From NCBI RefSeq assembly GCF_013155295.1, contig NZ_JABJXT010000001.1, positions 62,001 through 126,000 on the forward strand: a DNA stretch of 64,000 nucleotides. Direction: 5' to 3'. Source of the DNA: Pseudogemmobacter hezensis. GTDB taxonomy: Bacteria; Pseudomonadota; Alphaproteobacteria; Rhodobacterales; Rhodobacteraceae. Position numbers and translations under genes: made by a program. This document shows positions 37,633-46,119 of this stretch, piece by piece. How positions within the stretch are numbered: position 1 is the stretch's first letter; the number at the start of each line of letters is the position of its first letter. The notes under the pieces are model-generated. The model saw only the letters and a list, made by a program, of their open reading frames with translations, ran no database searches and was not told the origin of the DNA.

Positions 37633-37706
37633 CTGCCCGGAAATCCTTGAAATTTCGTGCCAGCTTTCCGATATTCGGGCAGTAAGGTGCGCCGGACCCC
37701 CCGGCG
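37633..37706 (+). promoter_or_regulatory. Folded leader upstream of the Bax-inhibitor gene
   Basis: CTGCCCG (37633-37639) can pair with CGGGCAG (37676-37682), enclosing a small GAAAT/ATTTC hairpin (37640-37644 / 37652-37656). A separate CGCCGG/CCGGCG hairpin lies at 37690-37706. All lie within 110 bp of the start codon. This is a possible structured 5' leader; no known riboswitch class is recognised. Confidence 0.35.
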
Positions 37707-37737
37707 TTGCCCTTAGGGACAACATCGGAGGCTTATT

Positions 37738-38514
37738 ATGGCTCAATATGATACGGTCGGCGGCGTAGGCGTTGGCGCCCGCGCTCAGATCGACGAGGGG
37801 CTTCGCGCCCATATGAACAAGGTCTACGGGCTTATGTCCGTGGCAATGCTGATTACTGCGGCTGTTGCCTGGGGCATCGCCGGCCTGACCACCACCACCG
37901 ATCCGTCGCAGGCCGTCGCAGGTCTGCGCAATGGCGTCTATCTGACCAGCCTTGGCGAAACGCTTTACGCCTCGCCGCTGCGTTGGGTGCTGATGTTCCT
38001 GCCGCTGGTGATGGTTTTCGCCTTTGGCGCGCTGATCAACCGCCTGTCGGTCGCAGCGGCACAGCTGTTCTTCTACGTCTATGCAGCAGCCATGGGCCTG
38101 TCGCTGTCGTGGATCTTCATCGTTTTCACCGGCGGTTCGATCGCATCGACCTTCCTCGTGACCTCGATCGCCTTCCTGTCGCTGTCGCTTTACGGCTATG
38201 TGACCAAGCGCGATCTGTCGGGCATGGGCACCTTCCTGATGATGGGTCTTGTTGGCCTGATCGTCGCCATGGTGGTGAATATGTTCCTGCAATCCGAGGG
38301 TCTTGCTTTCGCAATCCCGGTGATCGGCGTGCTGATCTTCGCAGGCCTGACCGCCTATGACACGCAAAACATCAAGAACACCTACATCCAGCATGCGGTG
38401 GCAGGTGACCAGGAGTGGCTGGGCAAGGCCGCCATCATGGGCGCGCTGAACCTTTACCTGGACTTCATCAACCTGTTCATGTTCCTGCTGCAATTCCTCG
38501 GCAACCGCGAATAA
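37738..38514 (+). CDS. Bax inhibitor-1 / YccA family membrane protein
   Basis: The 258-aa product has about seven hydrophobic segments after a 35-residue N-terminal part. Family motifs include HMNKVYGLMSVAMLITAAVAW, FGALINRLS and the C-terminal LNLYLDFINLFMFLLQFLG. Bacterial members act as pH-sensitive calcium leak channels or FtsH modulators in the inner membrane. CGGAGG 9 bp before ATG 37738 supports the start. A strong terminator follows, so the gene is monocistronic. Confidence 0.93.
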   Translation: MAQYDTVGGVGVGARAQIDEGLRAHMNKVYGLMSVAMLITAAVAWGIAGLTTTTDPSQAVAGLRNGVYLTSLGETLYASPLRWVLMFLPLVMVFAFGALINRLSVAAAQLFFYVYAAAMGLSLSWIFIVFTGGSIASTFLVTSIAFLSLSLYGYVTKRDLSGMGTFLMMGLVGLIVAMVVNMFLQSEGLAFAIPVIGVLIFAGLTAYDTQNIKNTYIQHAVAGDQEWLGKAAIMGALNLYLDFINLFMFLLQFLGNRE

Positions 38515-38540
38515 CGGTTTCCGCCTGATCTGAGACCATT

Positions 38541-38573
38541 GCCCCGCGGTGCTTTCCAGCCCGCGGGGCTTTT
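38541..38573 (+). terminator. Rho-independent terminator of the Bax-inhibitor gene
   Basis: Perfect 9-bp stem GCCCCGCGG (38541-38549) / CCGCGGGGC (38561-38569) followed by TTTT. Confidence 0.92.
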
Positions 38574-39099
38574 CGTTGAAATGGTGCTGCGGTCAAAATG
38601 TCTGCACGAAACAGGGCCGGGCTTCACCGATACCTCCTGATCGGGCGGGCGCTACAACCAGAGAGAGGGCAGCACATATGCCCTGGCGGCCATGCTGCCC
38701 GCCCCGACAGATCAGAAATTTCGGTAGATGCAAATCGATGGATGCAAAAGGGCAAGTTCCATCCATTTCCCCCATCGTCCCCCATCGTCCCTCGTCCTGC
38801 GGCAGGGCCGTCAGCGGCACCCTGCCCCTCGGGCGGGCGGGTTGCTTCGCTCCGCCGATCGTGAAGCAACAATCTGTCACGGGCCTTTCCATAGTTGCGC
38901 ATTCTGACTATAGTGGCGGCAAGAAAAGGCAGGCAGTACAGCGCGACAATTCCCAGATCAGGCCACGGGTTCAGCGTAATTCAGGCGCGGCCCCGGCAGA
39001 TCATATGCCCGGATGCGGGCGGGACAGATCAGCTGCAGGCCCTGGAAACAGTTTTATAACGCGGCAAACAGACCGTGAATGGCGTGAATGAGGGCGGAA
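38574..39099. other. Gene-free gap before the SPOR gene
   Basis: About 525 bp with no ORF that I trust; the open frame on the plus strand has no family features. A short CCCCCATCGT doublet lies near 38769-38788. The promoter of the SPOR gene must lie at the right end. Confidence 0.5.
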
Positions 39100-40377
39100 A
39101 TGAGCAGAGGTGATCAGCCGGTCGAAATGGGTTCTGTGCCCGCCCCCGGCTATTCAGCGTTCAGGGATCCTGCGGCGGTCGCAGCGGTCGGCGCAGGTCA
39201 GGACAAGCGGCGCACGGATGCAGCTGTCGCATCACACCGCACTGCGACAGGCCGCACTGCGACGGGCCGCACCGGGGCAGGCCGCGTCAGCGCGATGCTG
39301 CTGGCCGGTGTTGCGGCGCTCGCCCTCGCGGGATGTGAGCCCGGCACCGGGCCATTCGCCTCTTCGCCTTCCGGGGCTGCAGCCAGCGATGCCGCCGCAG
39401 GCAAGGCAGCCGCGCAGACCCGTCGCTCTACCCGGATTGTCGACCGCGATGTCGAGGCACCCCAAGTGTTTCAGGTCACCGAGGACGCGCTTTGGGATGG
39501 CCGCCCCTCGCTGGGCGGTGTCTGGGTGGCCTCGCCCGATGCCACCGACCCTGAGCGCGTGATCATGCGCAACCAGGCGAACGGCAAATTCGTGATCGGG
39601 GCGCTGTTCCGGCGCGAGCGCGACAATCCCGGCCCGAAGCTGCAGATCTCTTCGGATGCAGCCGAGGCGCTTGGCCTGCTGGCAGGCGCGCCGGGCAAGC
39701 TTTCGGTCACCGCATTGCGCCGCGAAGAGGCCCCCGAGGCCACACCAGAAACCCCGGTGCTGGACAGCAATGAGGCCCTGGCCGCGGCCCCTGCCGCAGC
39801 AGGCGCAGGTGCAGGCGTAGCGGCGGCCGTCAGCACAACCGCGCTCGACACGCCTGCAGCCGGTGCAACAGCCGATGCCAAAGGCAAGCCCGCAGCGGCA
39901 GGCGCTGCTGCGACCGCCACAGCGGCGGCGGCCGCACCTGACGCAAACGCACCGAAAAAGACCAAACGCCAGCTGCGCCGTGAGGCACGAGAGGCCGAGG
40001 CCGCCGCAAAGGCGCAGGCAAAAGCCCAGGCTGCAGCCAATGCCCAGGCCGCCGCAGCGGCCCCCTCTGGCCAGCCGGCCGCCGCAGCCACCGCCCCGGC
40101 GGTTGCAGCAATCGCCACCACGGCCCCTGCGGCCCCCGCCAGCCCAGCTGCAAAACCCGCCGCCCCGTCCGGGCGCTCGATCCAGATCGGCTTCTTCTCG
40201 CAAGAGGCCAATGCCACCCGCGCCCAGAGCCAGCTGTCCAAGGCCGGTGTCAGCGCCCAGGTGCGCAAGGAAAGCTCGCAGGGCAAAGATTACTGGTCGG
40301 TCTTTACCAAAGGTGACGCCGCCACCCTGAAGAAGATCAAATCGGCCGGCTTTGCCGATGCCTATATGATGAAATAG
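39100..40377 (+). CDS. SPOR-domain protein with lipobox-like segment and Ala-rich linker
   Basis: The roughly 425-aa product has a hydrophobic segment ending in LALAGC (a possible lipobox or anchor). A folded middle (about 110-210, with FQVTEDALWDGRPSLGG) and a long Ala/Pro/Lys-rich linker (about 220-340) follow. The C-terminal SPOR domain reads RSIQIGFFSQEANATRAQSQ and beyond. SPOR domains bind glycan strands lacking stem peptides at division sites. The adjacent D,D-carboxypeptidase fits a septal peptidoglycan role. The hydrophobic part is about 65 residues from the start, long for a lipoprotein signal; an internal start near it is possible. ATG 39088 is an alternative. Confidence 0.78.
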   Translation: MSRGDQPVEMGSVPAPGYSAFRDPAAVAAVGAGQDKRRTDAAVASHRTATGRTATGRTGAGRVSAMLLAGVAALALAGCEPGTGPFASSPSGAAASDAAAGKAAAQTRRSTRIVDRDVEAPQVFQVTEDALWDGRPSLGGVWVASPDATDPERVIMRNQANGKFVIGALFRRERDNPGPKLQISSDAAEALGLLAGAPGKLSVTALRREEAPEATPETPVLDSNEALAAAPAAAGAGAGVAAAVSTTALDTPAAGATADAKGKPAAAGAAATATAAAAAPDANAPKKTKRQLRREAREAEAAAKAQAKAQAAANAQAAAAAPSGQPAAAATAPAVAAIATTAPAAPASPAAKPAAPSGRSIQIGFFSQEANATRAQSQLSKAGVSAQVRKESSQGKDYWSVFTKGDAATLKKIKSAGFADAYMMK

Positions 40378-40387
40378 GAAAGTGACG

Positions 40388-41572
40388 ATGGTTCTGAGAC
40401 GGATTTCCGCCCGCCTGAAACTCGGCTTTGCGCTGGTTGTGATGACGCTGGCCCCGGCTCAGGCCTTTGAGACCCAGGCCCGTGCCGCCTGGGTCTATGA
40501 CGTGACGACCCACACCGTTTTGCTGGACAAAAACGCGACCGAGGCGCTGCCACCGGCCTCTATGTCCAAGCTGATGACCATCAATATGATGTTCGAGGCG
40601 CTGAAATCGGGCCGGATGCAGCTGACGGATACCTTCTCGGTCTCAGAGAAGGCCTGGAAGATGGGCGGCTCGAAGATGTTCGTCAAACCGGGCGACCGCC
40701 CGACGATTGAGGAACTGCTGCACGGGATCATCATCAATTCCGGCAATGATGCCTGTGTGGTGGTGGCCGAGGGCATGGCCGGGACCGAAGAGGCTTTCGC
40801 ACGGCTGATGACCGAACGCGCCCATGAGCTGGGCATGGCGAATTCGACATTCGCCAATGCCTCGGGCTGGCCCAATCCCGACCACCGCATGAGCGTGCAG
40901 GATCTGGGCATCCTGGCCGTGCGGCTGATCGAGGAGTTTCCTGAATATTATCCGATGTTTGGCATGACCGGCTTTGTCTATAAAGACCGCGTCCCCTCAA
41001 ACAGTGAGAACCGCAATCCGCTGCTGCGCATCAAGGGCGGCGACTGGCAGGCCGATGGTCTGAAAACCGGCCATACCGAAGAGGCGGGCTACGGCCTTGT
41101 CGGCTCTGCGGTGAAAAATGACGGGCGGCGGGTGGTTTTCGTGATCACCGGCCTTCCCTCGGATGCGGCCCGCGCCCAGGAATCAGAGGCAATCGTGAAC
41201 TGGGCATTCCGCCAGTTTGCCGCGAAAACCGTGGTTCGCCAGGGCATCCGCGTCGCCGAGGCCGAGGTTTTCATGGGCGAGGCTGCAACGGTTGGCCTGA
41301 CCCCGGCGAAAGACCTGACGCTTTTGCTGCCGACCATGGGCCAGACCGCGATTGACGCCAATGTGGTCTACAAAGGCCCGATCCCCGCCCCCATCGAGGC
41401 GGGCCAGCAACTGGCCGAGCTGATCCTGCGCATCCCCGGCCTGCCCGAACACCGCGTGCCGCTGGTCGCCGAGACCCCGGTGCAAAAGGCCGGTTTCATG
41501 CGCCGCCTTTCGGTCACCTCGGGGATTTTGTGGAAAACCTATGTTGCGGGTGATGCCGCTCAGGCCAGCTGA
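40388..41572 (+). CDS. D-alanyl-D-alanine carboxypeptidase (PBP5/6-like, S11)
   Basis: The enzyme trims the last D-Ala from peptidoglycan stem peptides. The 394-aa product has a signal peptide cut after APAQA. The three active-site motifs are SMSK (Ser58, Lys61), SGN (in IINSGNDAC) and KTG (in GLKTGHTEE). A C-terminal beta domain as in DacA/DacC ends with an amphipathic stretch that may bind the membrane. AGGAA 7 bp before ATG 40388 selects this start over GTG 40382. It follows the SPOR gene by 10 bp and overlaps or abuts tmk. Confidence 0.94.
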   Translation: MVLRRISARLKLGFALVVMTLAPAQAFETQARAAWVYDVTTHTVLLDKNATEALPPASMSKLMTINMMFEALKSGRMQLTDTFSVSEKAWKMGGSKMFVKPGDRPTIEELLHGIIINSGNDACVVVAEGMAGTEEAFARLMTERAHELGMANSTFANASGWPNPDHRMSVQDLGILAVRLIEEFPEYYPMFGMTGFVYKDRVPSNSENRNPLLRIKGGDWQADGLKTGHTEEAGYGLVGSAVKNDGRRVVFVITGLPSDAARAQESEAIVNWAFRQFAAKTVVRQGIRVAEAEVFMGEAATVGLTPAKDLTLLLPTMGQTAIDANVVYKGPIPAPIEAGQQLAELILRIPGLPEHRVPLVAETPVQKAGFMRRLSVTSGILWKTYVAGDAAQAS

Positions 41573-42197
41573 GGCGGGTTTGGCGGGACTTTTCCTCTCA
41601 TTTGAAGGGATCGACGGATCCGGCAAAAGCACCCAGGCCCGCCGCCTGGCTGAGGCTTTGCGCGCCGAGGGCCGCTCTGTCACCCTGACGCGCGAGCCTG
41701 GCGGATCGCCCGGGGCCGAGGAAATCCGCCGCCTCGTGCTGGAGGGCACGGCTGATCGCTGGTCAGCCGAGACCGAGATCCTGCTGTTCACCGCCGCGCG
41801 GCGCGACCATCTGGAAAAGACCATCCGCCCGGCGCTGGCGCGGGGTGATGTGGTGATCTGCGACCGCTTTGCCGATTCAACGCGGGTTTTCCAGGGCCTG
41901 ACCCGCGGTGATCTGACCGCTACCGTCGACCGCCTGCATGATCTGATGATCGGCACCGAACCGGATCTGACGCTCCTGATCGATCTTGATCCCGCCGAGG
42001 GCCTTGCCCGCGCAACCTCCCGACAGGGCGCAGAGATGCGGTTCGAGGATATGGGCCTTGGCTTTCAGACCCGGGTGCGTGAGGGGTTTCTGGCGCTGGC
42101 GAAAAAGCACCAGCGCTTTCGCGTGATCAACGGGGCCGCCCCCCCCGACCAGGTCGCCGCCGCGATCCGCCAGACCATCGCCACCGCGCTGGCGTAA
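41541..42197 (+). CDS. tmk: Thymidylate kinase
   Basis: Tmk phosphorylates dTMP to dTDP. Walker A FEGIDGSGKSTQ, DR(F)ADST and the lid are present; the DRF motif is CDRFADSTRVFQG. Starts are uncertain. ATG 41541 or 41553 lie inside the carboxypeptidase end, giving a 20-30 bp overlap and an N-terminal extension. TTG 41580 has GAGG upstream and gives a standard 205-aa protein just after the previous stop. The gene begins a tmk-holB-tatD-MBL cluster found widely in bacteria. Confidence 0.94.
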   Translation: MLRVMPLRPAEAGLAGLFLSFEGIDGSGKSTQARRLAEALRAEGRSVTLTREPGGSPGAEEIRRLVLEGTADRWSAETEILLFTAARRDHLEKTIRPALARGDVVICDRFADSTRVFQGLTRGDLTATVDRLHDLMIGTEPDLTLLIDLDPAEGLARATSRQGAEMRFEDMGLGFQTRVREGFLALAKKHQRFRVINGAAPPDQVAAAIRQTIATALA

Positions 42198-42290
42198 GGC
42201 TTGCGCATCGGGGCCCGGCGGGCGCATAAAGACCCACGCAAGACATGGGCCACCCCTTCCCCCACCCGCCCCCACATGCGATGACCGCTT

Positions 42291-43424
42291 ATGGCTGACG
42301 ATTCTGATCTTCCCGAACCCGACCGCAGCGAGGGCGCTCCGCATCCGCGTGAGACCGGGGCGCTTTACGGTCAGGCCCGCGCCGAGGCCGGTTTTCTTGA
42401 GGCCTGGAATCAGGGCCGCCCGCATCACGCCTGGATGCTGACCGGGCCAAAGGGGGTGGGCAAAGCCACCCTTGCCTGGAAGATCGCCCGTTTCCTGCTG
42501 ACCACCCCCGATGCCGATGGCGGGCTTTTCGGCGCACCAGAGCCGCCCAGCAGCCTCGACACCGATCCAGAAAGCCCCACCGCGCGGCGGATGCGGGCCC
42601 TGGCGGAGCCGCGCCTTTTTCTTCTGCGCCGTGCGCCGAATGAAAAGCGCAATGCGATTTCCCAGGTGATCACCGTCGATGAAGTGCGACGGATGAAAAG
42701 CTTCTTTTCACTTTCCGCAGCCGACGGCGGCCGACGGGTGGCGATTGTCGATTCCGTCGATGAGATGAACCCCAACGCCGCCAACGCGCTTTTGAAACTG
42801 CTGGAAGAGCCACCGCCGCAGACGTTTTTCCTGCTGATCTCGCATCAGCCCGCGCGGCTTTTGCCGACCATCCGCTCGCGCTGCCGCGAATTGCGGCTGC
42901 AGACGCTGCCCCCTGAGGCGCTCTCTGACGCGCTGACCCAGGCCGGGGGAGCTGTGGCGCCCGAGGACATCATCGCCCTGACCGAGCTTGCGGGCGGATC
43001 GGCCGGTGAGGCCTTCCGGCTGACCAATCTTGAAGGGCTGCAGACCTATCAGATGCTGGTCAATCTTTTCGCAGGCATGCCGCGCCTTGACCGCCCCCGG
43101 GCGCTGGCCCTTTGTGAGGCCGCCGGGGCACGCGGCCAGGGTGAGCGTTTCGATCTGATCCTGACCCAGATCGAGCAGCTTCTCTCGCGCCTTGCCCGCG
43201 CCGCCGCCCGGCGCGAGACGCCACCCGAGGCCGCGAATGGCGAGGCGGCGCTTTTCGCGCGGCTCGCCCCCGATCACGCCTCGGCCCGCCCCTGGGCCGA
43301 ACTGGCGCAAAGCCTGACCTTGCGCGCCCGGCGCGGCAAGGCCGTTAACCTTGACCCCGCCGCGCTTCTTATGGATATCCTGCTTCGGACGGATGCCACG
43401 GCGGGAACACTGATCCCCGGATAG
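42291..43424 (+). CDS. holB: DNA polymerase III subunit delta-prime
   Basis: Delta-prime is a fixed part of the clamp loader. The 377-aa AAA+ protein has Walker A-like GPKGVGKATLAWKIA, LLKLLEEPPPQTFFLLISHQ and the SRC motif in TIRSRCREL. The N-terminal region is about 40 residues longer than in E. coli HolB. The stop is directly followed by tatD with no gap. Confidence 0.93.
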   Translation: MADDSDLPEPDRSEGAPHPRETGALYGQARAEAGFLEAWNQGRPHHAWMLTGPKGVGKATLAWKIARFLLTTPDADGGLFGAPEPPSSLDTDPESPTARRMRALAEPRLFLLRRAPNEKRNAISQVITVDEVRRMKSFFSLSAADGGRRVAIVDSVDEMNPNAANALLKLLEEPPPQTFFLLISHQPARLLPTIRSRCRELRLQTLPPEALSDALTQAGGAVAPEDIIALTELAGGSAGEAFRLTNLEGLQTYQMLVNLFAGMPRLDRPRALALCEAAGARGQGERFDLILTQIEQLLSRLARAAARRETPPEAANGEAALFARLAPDHASARPWAELAQSLTLRARRGKAVNLDPAALLMDILLRTDATAGTLIPG

Positions 43425-44264
43425 ATGATGACCAGCGACCTGACCTCTCGCCCTGCTCTGGTTGACAGCCACTGCCACCTGGACTTCCCCGATTTTGAGG
43501 GCCAGACCGATGATCTGATCGCCCGGGCGGCGGCGGCGGGGGTGACGCGGATGGTGACGATCTGCACCCGCATCGCGCGGCTGCCGATCTGCCAGGGCCT
43601 GGCTGAGGCGCATCCGGGCGTCTTCTACACATACGGCGTTCACCCGCTGCATGTGACCGAAGAGCCCGAAATTTCGGTGGCGGAGCTGGCGGCCCTCAGC
43701 CAGCATCCGAAATTCGTGGGCCTGGGCGAGACCGGGCTTGATTACCACTACACCCCCGCCACGCGTGAGGCGCAGATCAAAAGCCTGCGCATCCATATTG
43801 AGGCCGCGCAAGAAACCGGCCTGCCGCTGATCATCCATGCCCGCGCCGCCGACCAGGATATGGAAGACATCCTGACCGAGGGCATGAAGATCGCCCCCTA
43901 TAGCTGCGTGATGCATTGCTTTTCCTCAGGCCCGAGGCTGGCGCAGGCGGCGCTTGAGCTGGGTTTCTACCTCTCGATGTCGGGGATCGCGGCCTTCCCC
44001 AAAAGCCAGGAGATCCGCGACATCTTTGCCGCCGCGCCGCCAGATCGTATCCTGGTTGAGACCGACAGCCCCTACCTGGCCCCGCCCCCCTTCCGCGGCA
44101 AACGCAATGAGCCCGCCTATGTCGCCCATACCGCCAAAGTCGGCGCCTCCCTTTACGGCCTGTCAGAGGCCGCCTTCGCCGAGCTGACCAGCGCAAATTT
44201 CGACCGCCTTTTCCCAAAGGCCCGCCTTGCCTTACCCGCCATCGACGCGCAGAGGACAGCATGA
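43425..44264 (+). CDS. tatD: TatD-family metal-dependent DNase/hydrolase
   Basis: The 279-aa TIM-barrel protein has metal-binding HxH in DSHCHLDF, GLGETGLDYH, PLIIHARAA, MHCFSSG and ETDSPYLAPPP. The family shows 3'-5' exonuclease and D-aminoacyl-tRNA deacylase activity in different members (TatD, YcfH, YjjV). The position after holB matches the ycfH arrangement. Its stop overlaps the next gene by 4 bp. Confidence 0.92.
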   Translation: MMTSDLTSRPALVDSHCHLDFPDFEGQTDDLIARAAAAGVTRMVTICTRIARLPICQGLAEAHPGVFYTYGVHPLHVTEEPEISVAELAALSQHPKFVGLGETGLDYHYTPATREAQIKSLRIHIEAAQETGLPLIIHARAADQDMEDILTEGMKIAPYSCVMHCFSSGPRLAQAALELGFYLSMSGIAAFPKSQEIRDIFAAAPPDRILVETDSPYLAPPPFRGKRNEPAYVAHTAKVGASLYGLSEAAFAELTSANFDRLFPKARLALPAIDAQRTA

Positions 44265-45064
44265 GCACCCTGCGTTTCACGATCCTTGGCTGTGGCTCAT
44301 CGGGCGGTGTGCCGCGCATCGGTGGTTTCTGGGGCGATTGCGATCCGGCGCAGCCGAAAAACCGCCGCCGCCGCTGCTCGATGCTGGTCGAACGGGTGGG
44401 AGATGCGGGCACCACCCGCGTGCTGATTGACACCGGCCCCGACCTGCGTGAGCAGCTGCTGGATGCAGGTGTCGGCAGCCTTGATGCGGTGATCTACACC
44501 CATTCGCATGCCGATCACGTCCATGGCCTGGATGATCTGCGCCAGGTGGTCCTGAATATGCAGCGCCGCCTGCCGGTCTGGGCCGATGGTCCCACCCAGG
44601 AGGCGCTGATCTCGCGCTTTGGCTATGCCTTCGTGCAGCCCGCCGACAGCGCCTATCCACCGATCCTTGAGATGAACAGCATCAAAGGCACGGTGACGAT
44701 TGACGGTGCCGGGGGCAGGCTTGATTTCACCCCCTTCACCGCCGGGCACGGCACAATCGACGCGCTTGGCTTTCGGATCGGGCCGCTGGCCTATCTGCCC
44801 GACGCCGTCTCGCTGCCCGAGGCAACCTGGCCGCTGCTTGAGGGTCTGGATTGCTGGGTGGTCGATGCGCTACGCCATCAGCCGCACCCAACCCATGCCC
44901 ATCTGGCAATGACGCTGGACTGGATCGCCCGCGCGCGTCCCAGCCGCGCGGTGCTGACCAATATGCACCTCGATATGGATTACGACAGCCTCTTAACCAC
45001 GCTGCCGCCCCATATCCGCCCCGCCTTTGATGGGATGGTGATCGAGTATCCCTCCGGCAGCTGA
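44261..45064 (+). CDS. PhnP-like metallo-beta-lactamase-fold hydrolase
   Basis: The 267-aa product has HSHADHVHGLDDLR (HxHxDH) and further ligands GHGTIDALGFRI and an HPTHAHL segment; TNMHLDMDYDSL near the C-terminus is typical of the PhnP subgroup of phosphodiesterases. GCGSSGGVPRIGGFWGDCDP near the start is also typical. Substrate unknown; a cyclic nucleotide or phosphodiester is likely. It is coupled to tatD by an ATGA overlap. Confidence 0.88.
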   Translation: MSTLRFTILGCGSSGGVPRIGGFWGDCDPAQPKNRRRRCSMLVERVGDAGTTRVLIDTGPDLREQLLDAGVGSLDAVIYTHSHADHVHGLDDLRQVVLNMQRRLPVWADGPTQEALISRFGYAFVQPADSAYPPILEMNSIKGTVTIDGAGGRLDFTPFTAGHGTIDALGFRIGPLAYLPDAVSLPEATWPLLEGLDCWVVDALRHQPHPTHAHLAMTLDWIARARPSRAVLTNMHLDMDYDSLLTTLPPHIRPAFDGMVIEYPSGS

Positions 45065-45108
45065 AGGCCCCGGAAAACACCCTCTCTGGCCAAAGCGAGC
45101 CTGCGCCC

Positions 45109-46047
45109 ATGTCCGCCTTACTCGACGTTATCCTGCCGGTTTTCCTGCTGATCGGCTGTGGCTGGCTGGCGGCCCGCTTTGGCGGCTTCAGCGAAAGCCA
45201 TGTCGATGGGCTGATGAAATTCGCGCAAAGCTATGCCCTGCCCTGCGTGCTGTTTCGTGGTGTGGCAGAGCTGGATCTTTCGGCGGCCTATGATCCGGGG
45301 CTGATGCTGTCTTTCTACATTGCCGCTTTTGCGGGTTTTGCGATCTGCTTTTCAGGGGCGCTCTGGCTGTTTCAAAGGCCGCTGACCGATGCCATCGCCA
45401 TCGGATTTGCCGGAATGTTCTCCAACTCGCTGCTGCTGGGCCTGCCAATCACCGAGCGCGCCTATGGGCCAGAGGCGCTGGCGGGTAACTTCGCCATCAT
45501 CTCGATCCACTCGCCGCTGTTCTACGGGCTGGGGATCTCGCTGATGGAATGGGCGAAGTCGCGCGATCAGGGTATCTCGCTGCCACGGCTTTTGCGCAAG
45601 ATCGCCAATGCGATATTGCATCAGCCGCTGGTGGTGGGGATCATCATCGGCTTTGTCGTTAATCTGAGCGGGATCGGCCTGCCCGGCCCGGTATGGTCAG
45701 GGGTGAATATGCTGGCCATGGCGGCCCTGCCTGCGGCCCTTTTCGGTCTGGGCGGCGTGCTTTGGCGCTATCGCCCCGAGGGGGATCGCTGGGCGATTGT
45801 GATGGTCTGTGTGACCTCGCTGGTGATACATCCGGCGCTGGCCTGGAGCATCGGTCGCGGCATTTTCGGGGTCAGTGATGCGGCTCTGCGCTCTCTGGTT
45901 CTGACCGCGGCCATGGCGCCCGGGGCGAATGCCTATATGTTCGCGCATATGTATGGGGTGGCCAAACGGGTCAATGCATCGGCGGTGCTTTTTGGCACCG
46001 CCTTTTCAATCCTGTCAGTCTGGATCTGGTTGCAACTGCTGCCATGA
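45109..46047 (+). CDS. AEC-family transporter (auxin efflux carrier-like)
   Basis: The 312-aa membrane protein has about ten hydrophobic helices and family motifs GCGWLAARFGGFSE, SNSLLLGLPITERAYG and PGANAYMFAHMYGVAKRV. Bacterial relatives (MdcF, MleP, YfdV) move malonate, malate or other acids. No substrate clue lies in the neighbourhood. The gene ends at a run of hairpins and converges with an ABC permease. Confidence 0.85.
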   Translation: MSALLDVILPVFLLIGCGWLAARFGGFSESHVDGLMKFAQSYALPCVLFRGVAELDLSAAYDPGLMLSFYIAAFAGFAICFSGALWLFQRPLTDAIAIGFAGMFSNSLLLGLPITERAYGPEALAGNFAIISIHSPLFYGLGISLMEWAKSRDQGISLPRLLRKIANAILHQPLVVGIIIGFVVNLSGIGLPGPVWSGVNMLAMAALPAALFGLGGVLWRYRPEGDRWAIVMVCVTSLVIHPALAWSIGRGIFGVSDAALRSLVLTAAMAPGANAYMFAHMYGVAKRVNASAVLFGTAFSILSVWIWLQLLP

Positions 46048-46056
46048 AGCGCAACC

Positions 46057-46119
46057 CCGGAGTTTTGCAAAACTCCGGACCGATTTCCTGAAGGAAATCG
46101 GGGGCGCTTTCAGCGCCCC
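46057..46119. repeat. Three back-to-back perfect hairpins in a convergent gap
   Basis: Hairpin 1: CCGGAGTTTTG / CAAAACTCCGG, a 22-bp palindrome (46057-46078). Hairpin 2: CGATTTCC-TGAA-GGAAATCG (46081-46100). Hairpin 3: GGGGCGC-TTTCA-GCGCCCC (46101-46119), which covers the stop codon of the permease. They probably act as terminators for both convergent genes, but the triple layout is unusual. Confidence 0.85.

Noticed and set aside
38549-39091. 180-codon plus-strand ORF before the SPOR gene
   Set aside because: It starts inside the Bax-inhibitor terminator, and the translation looks random.
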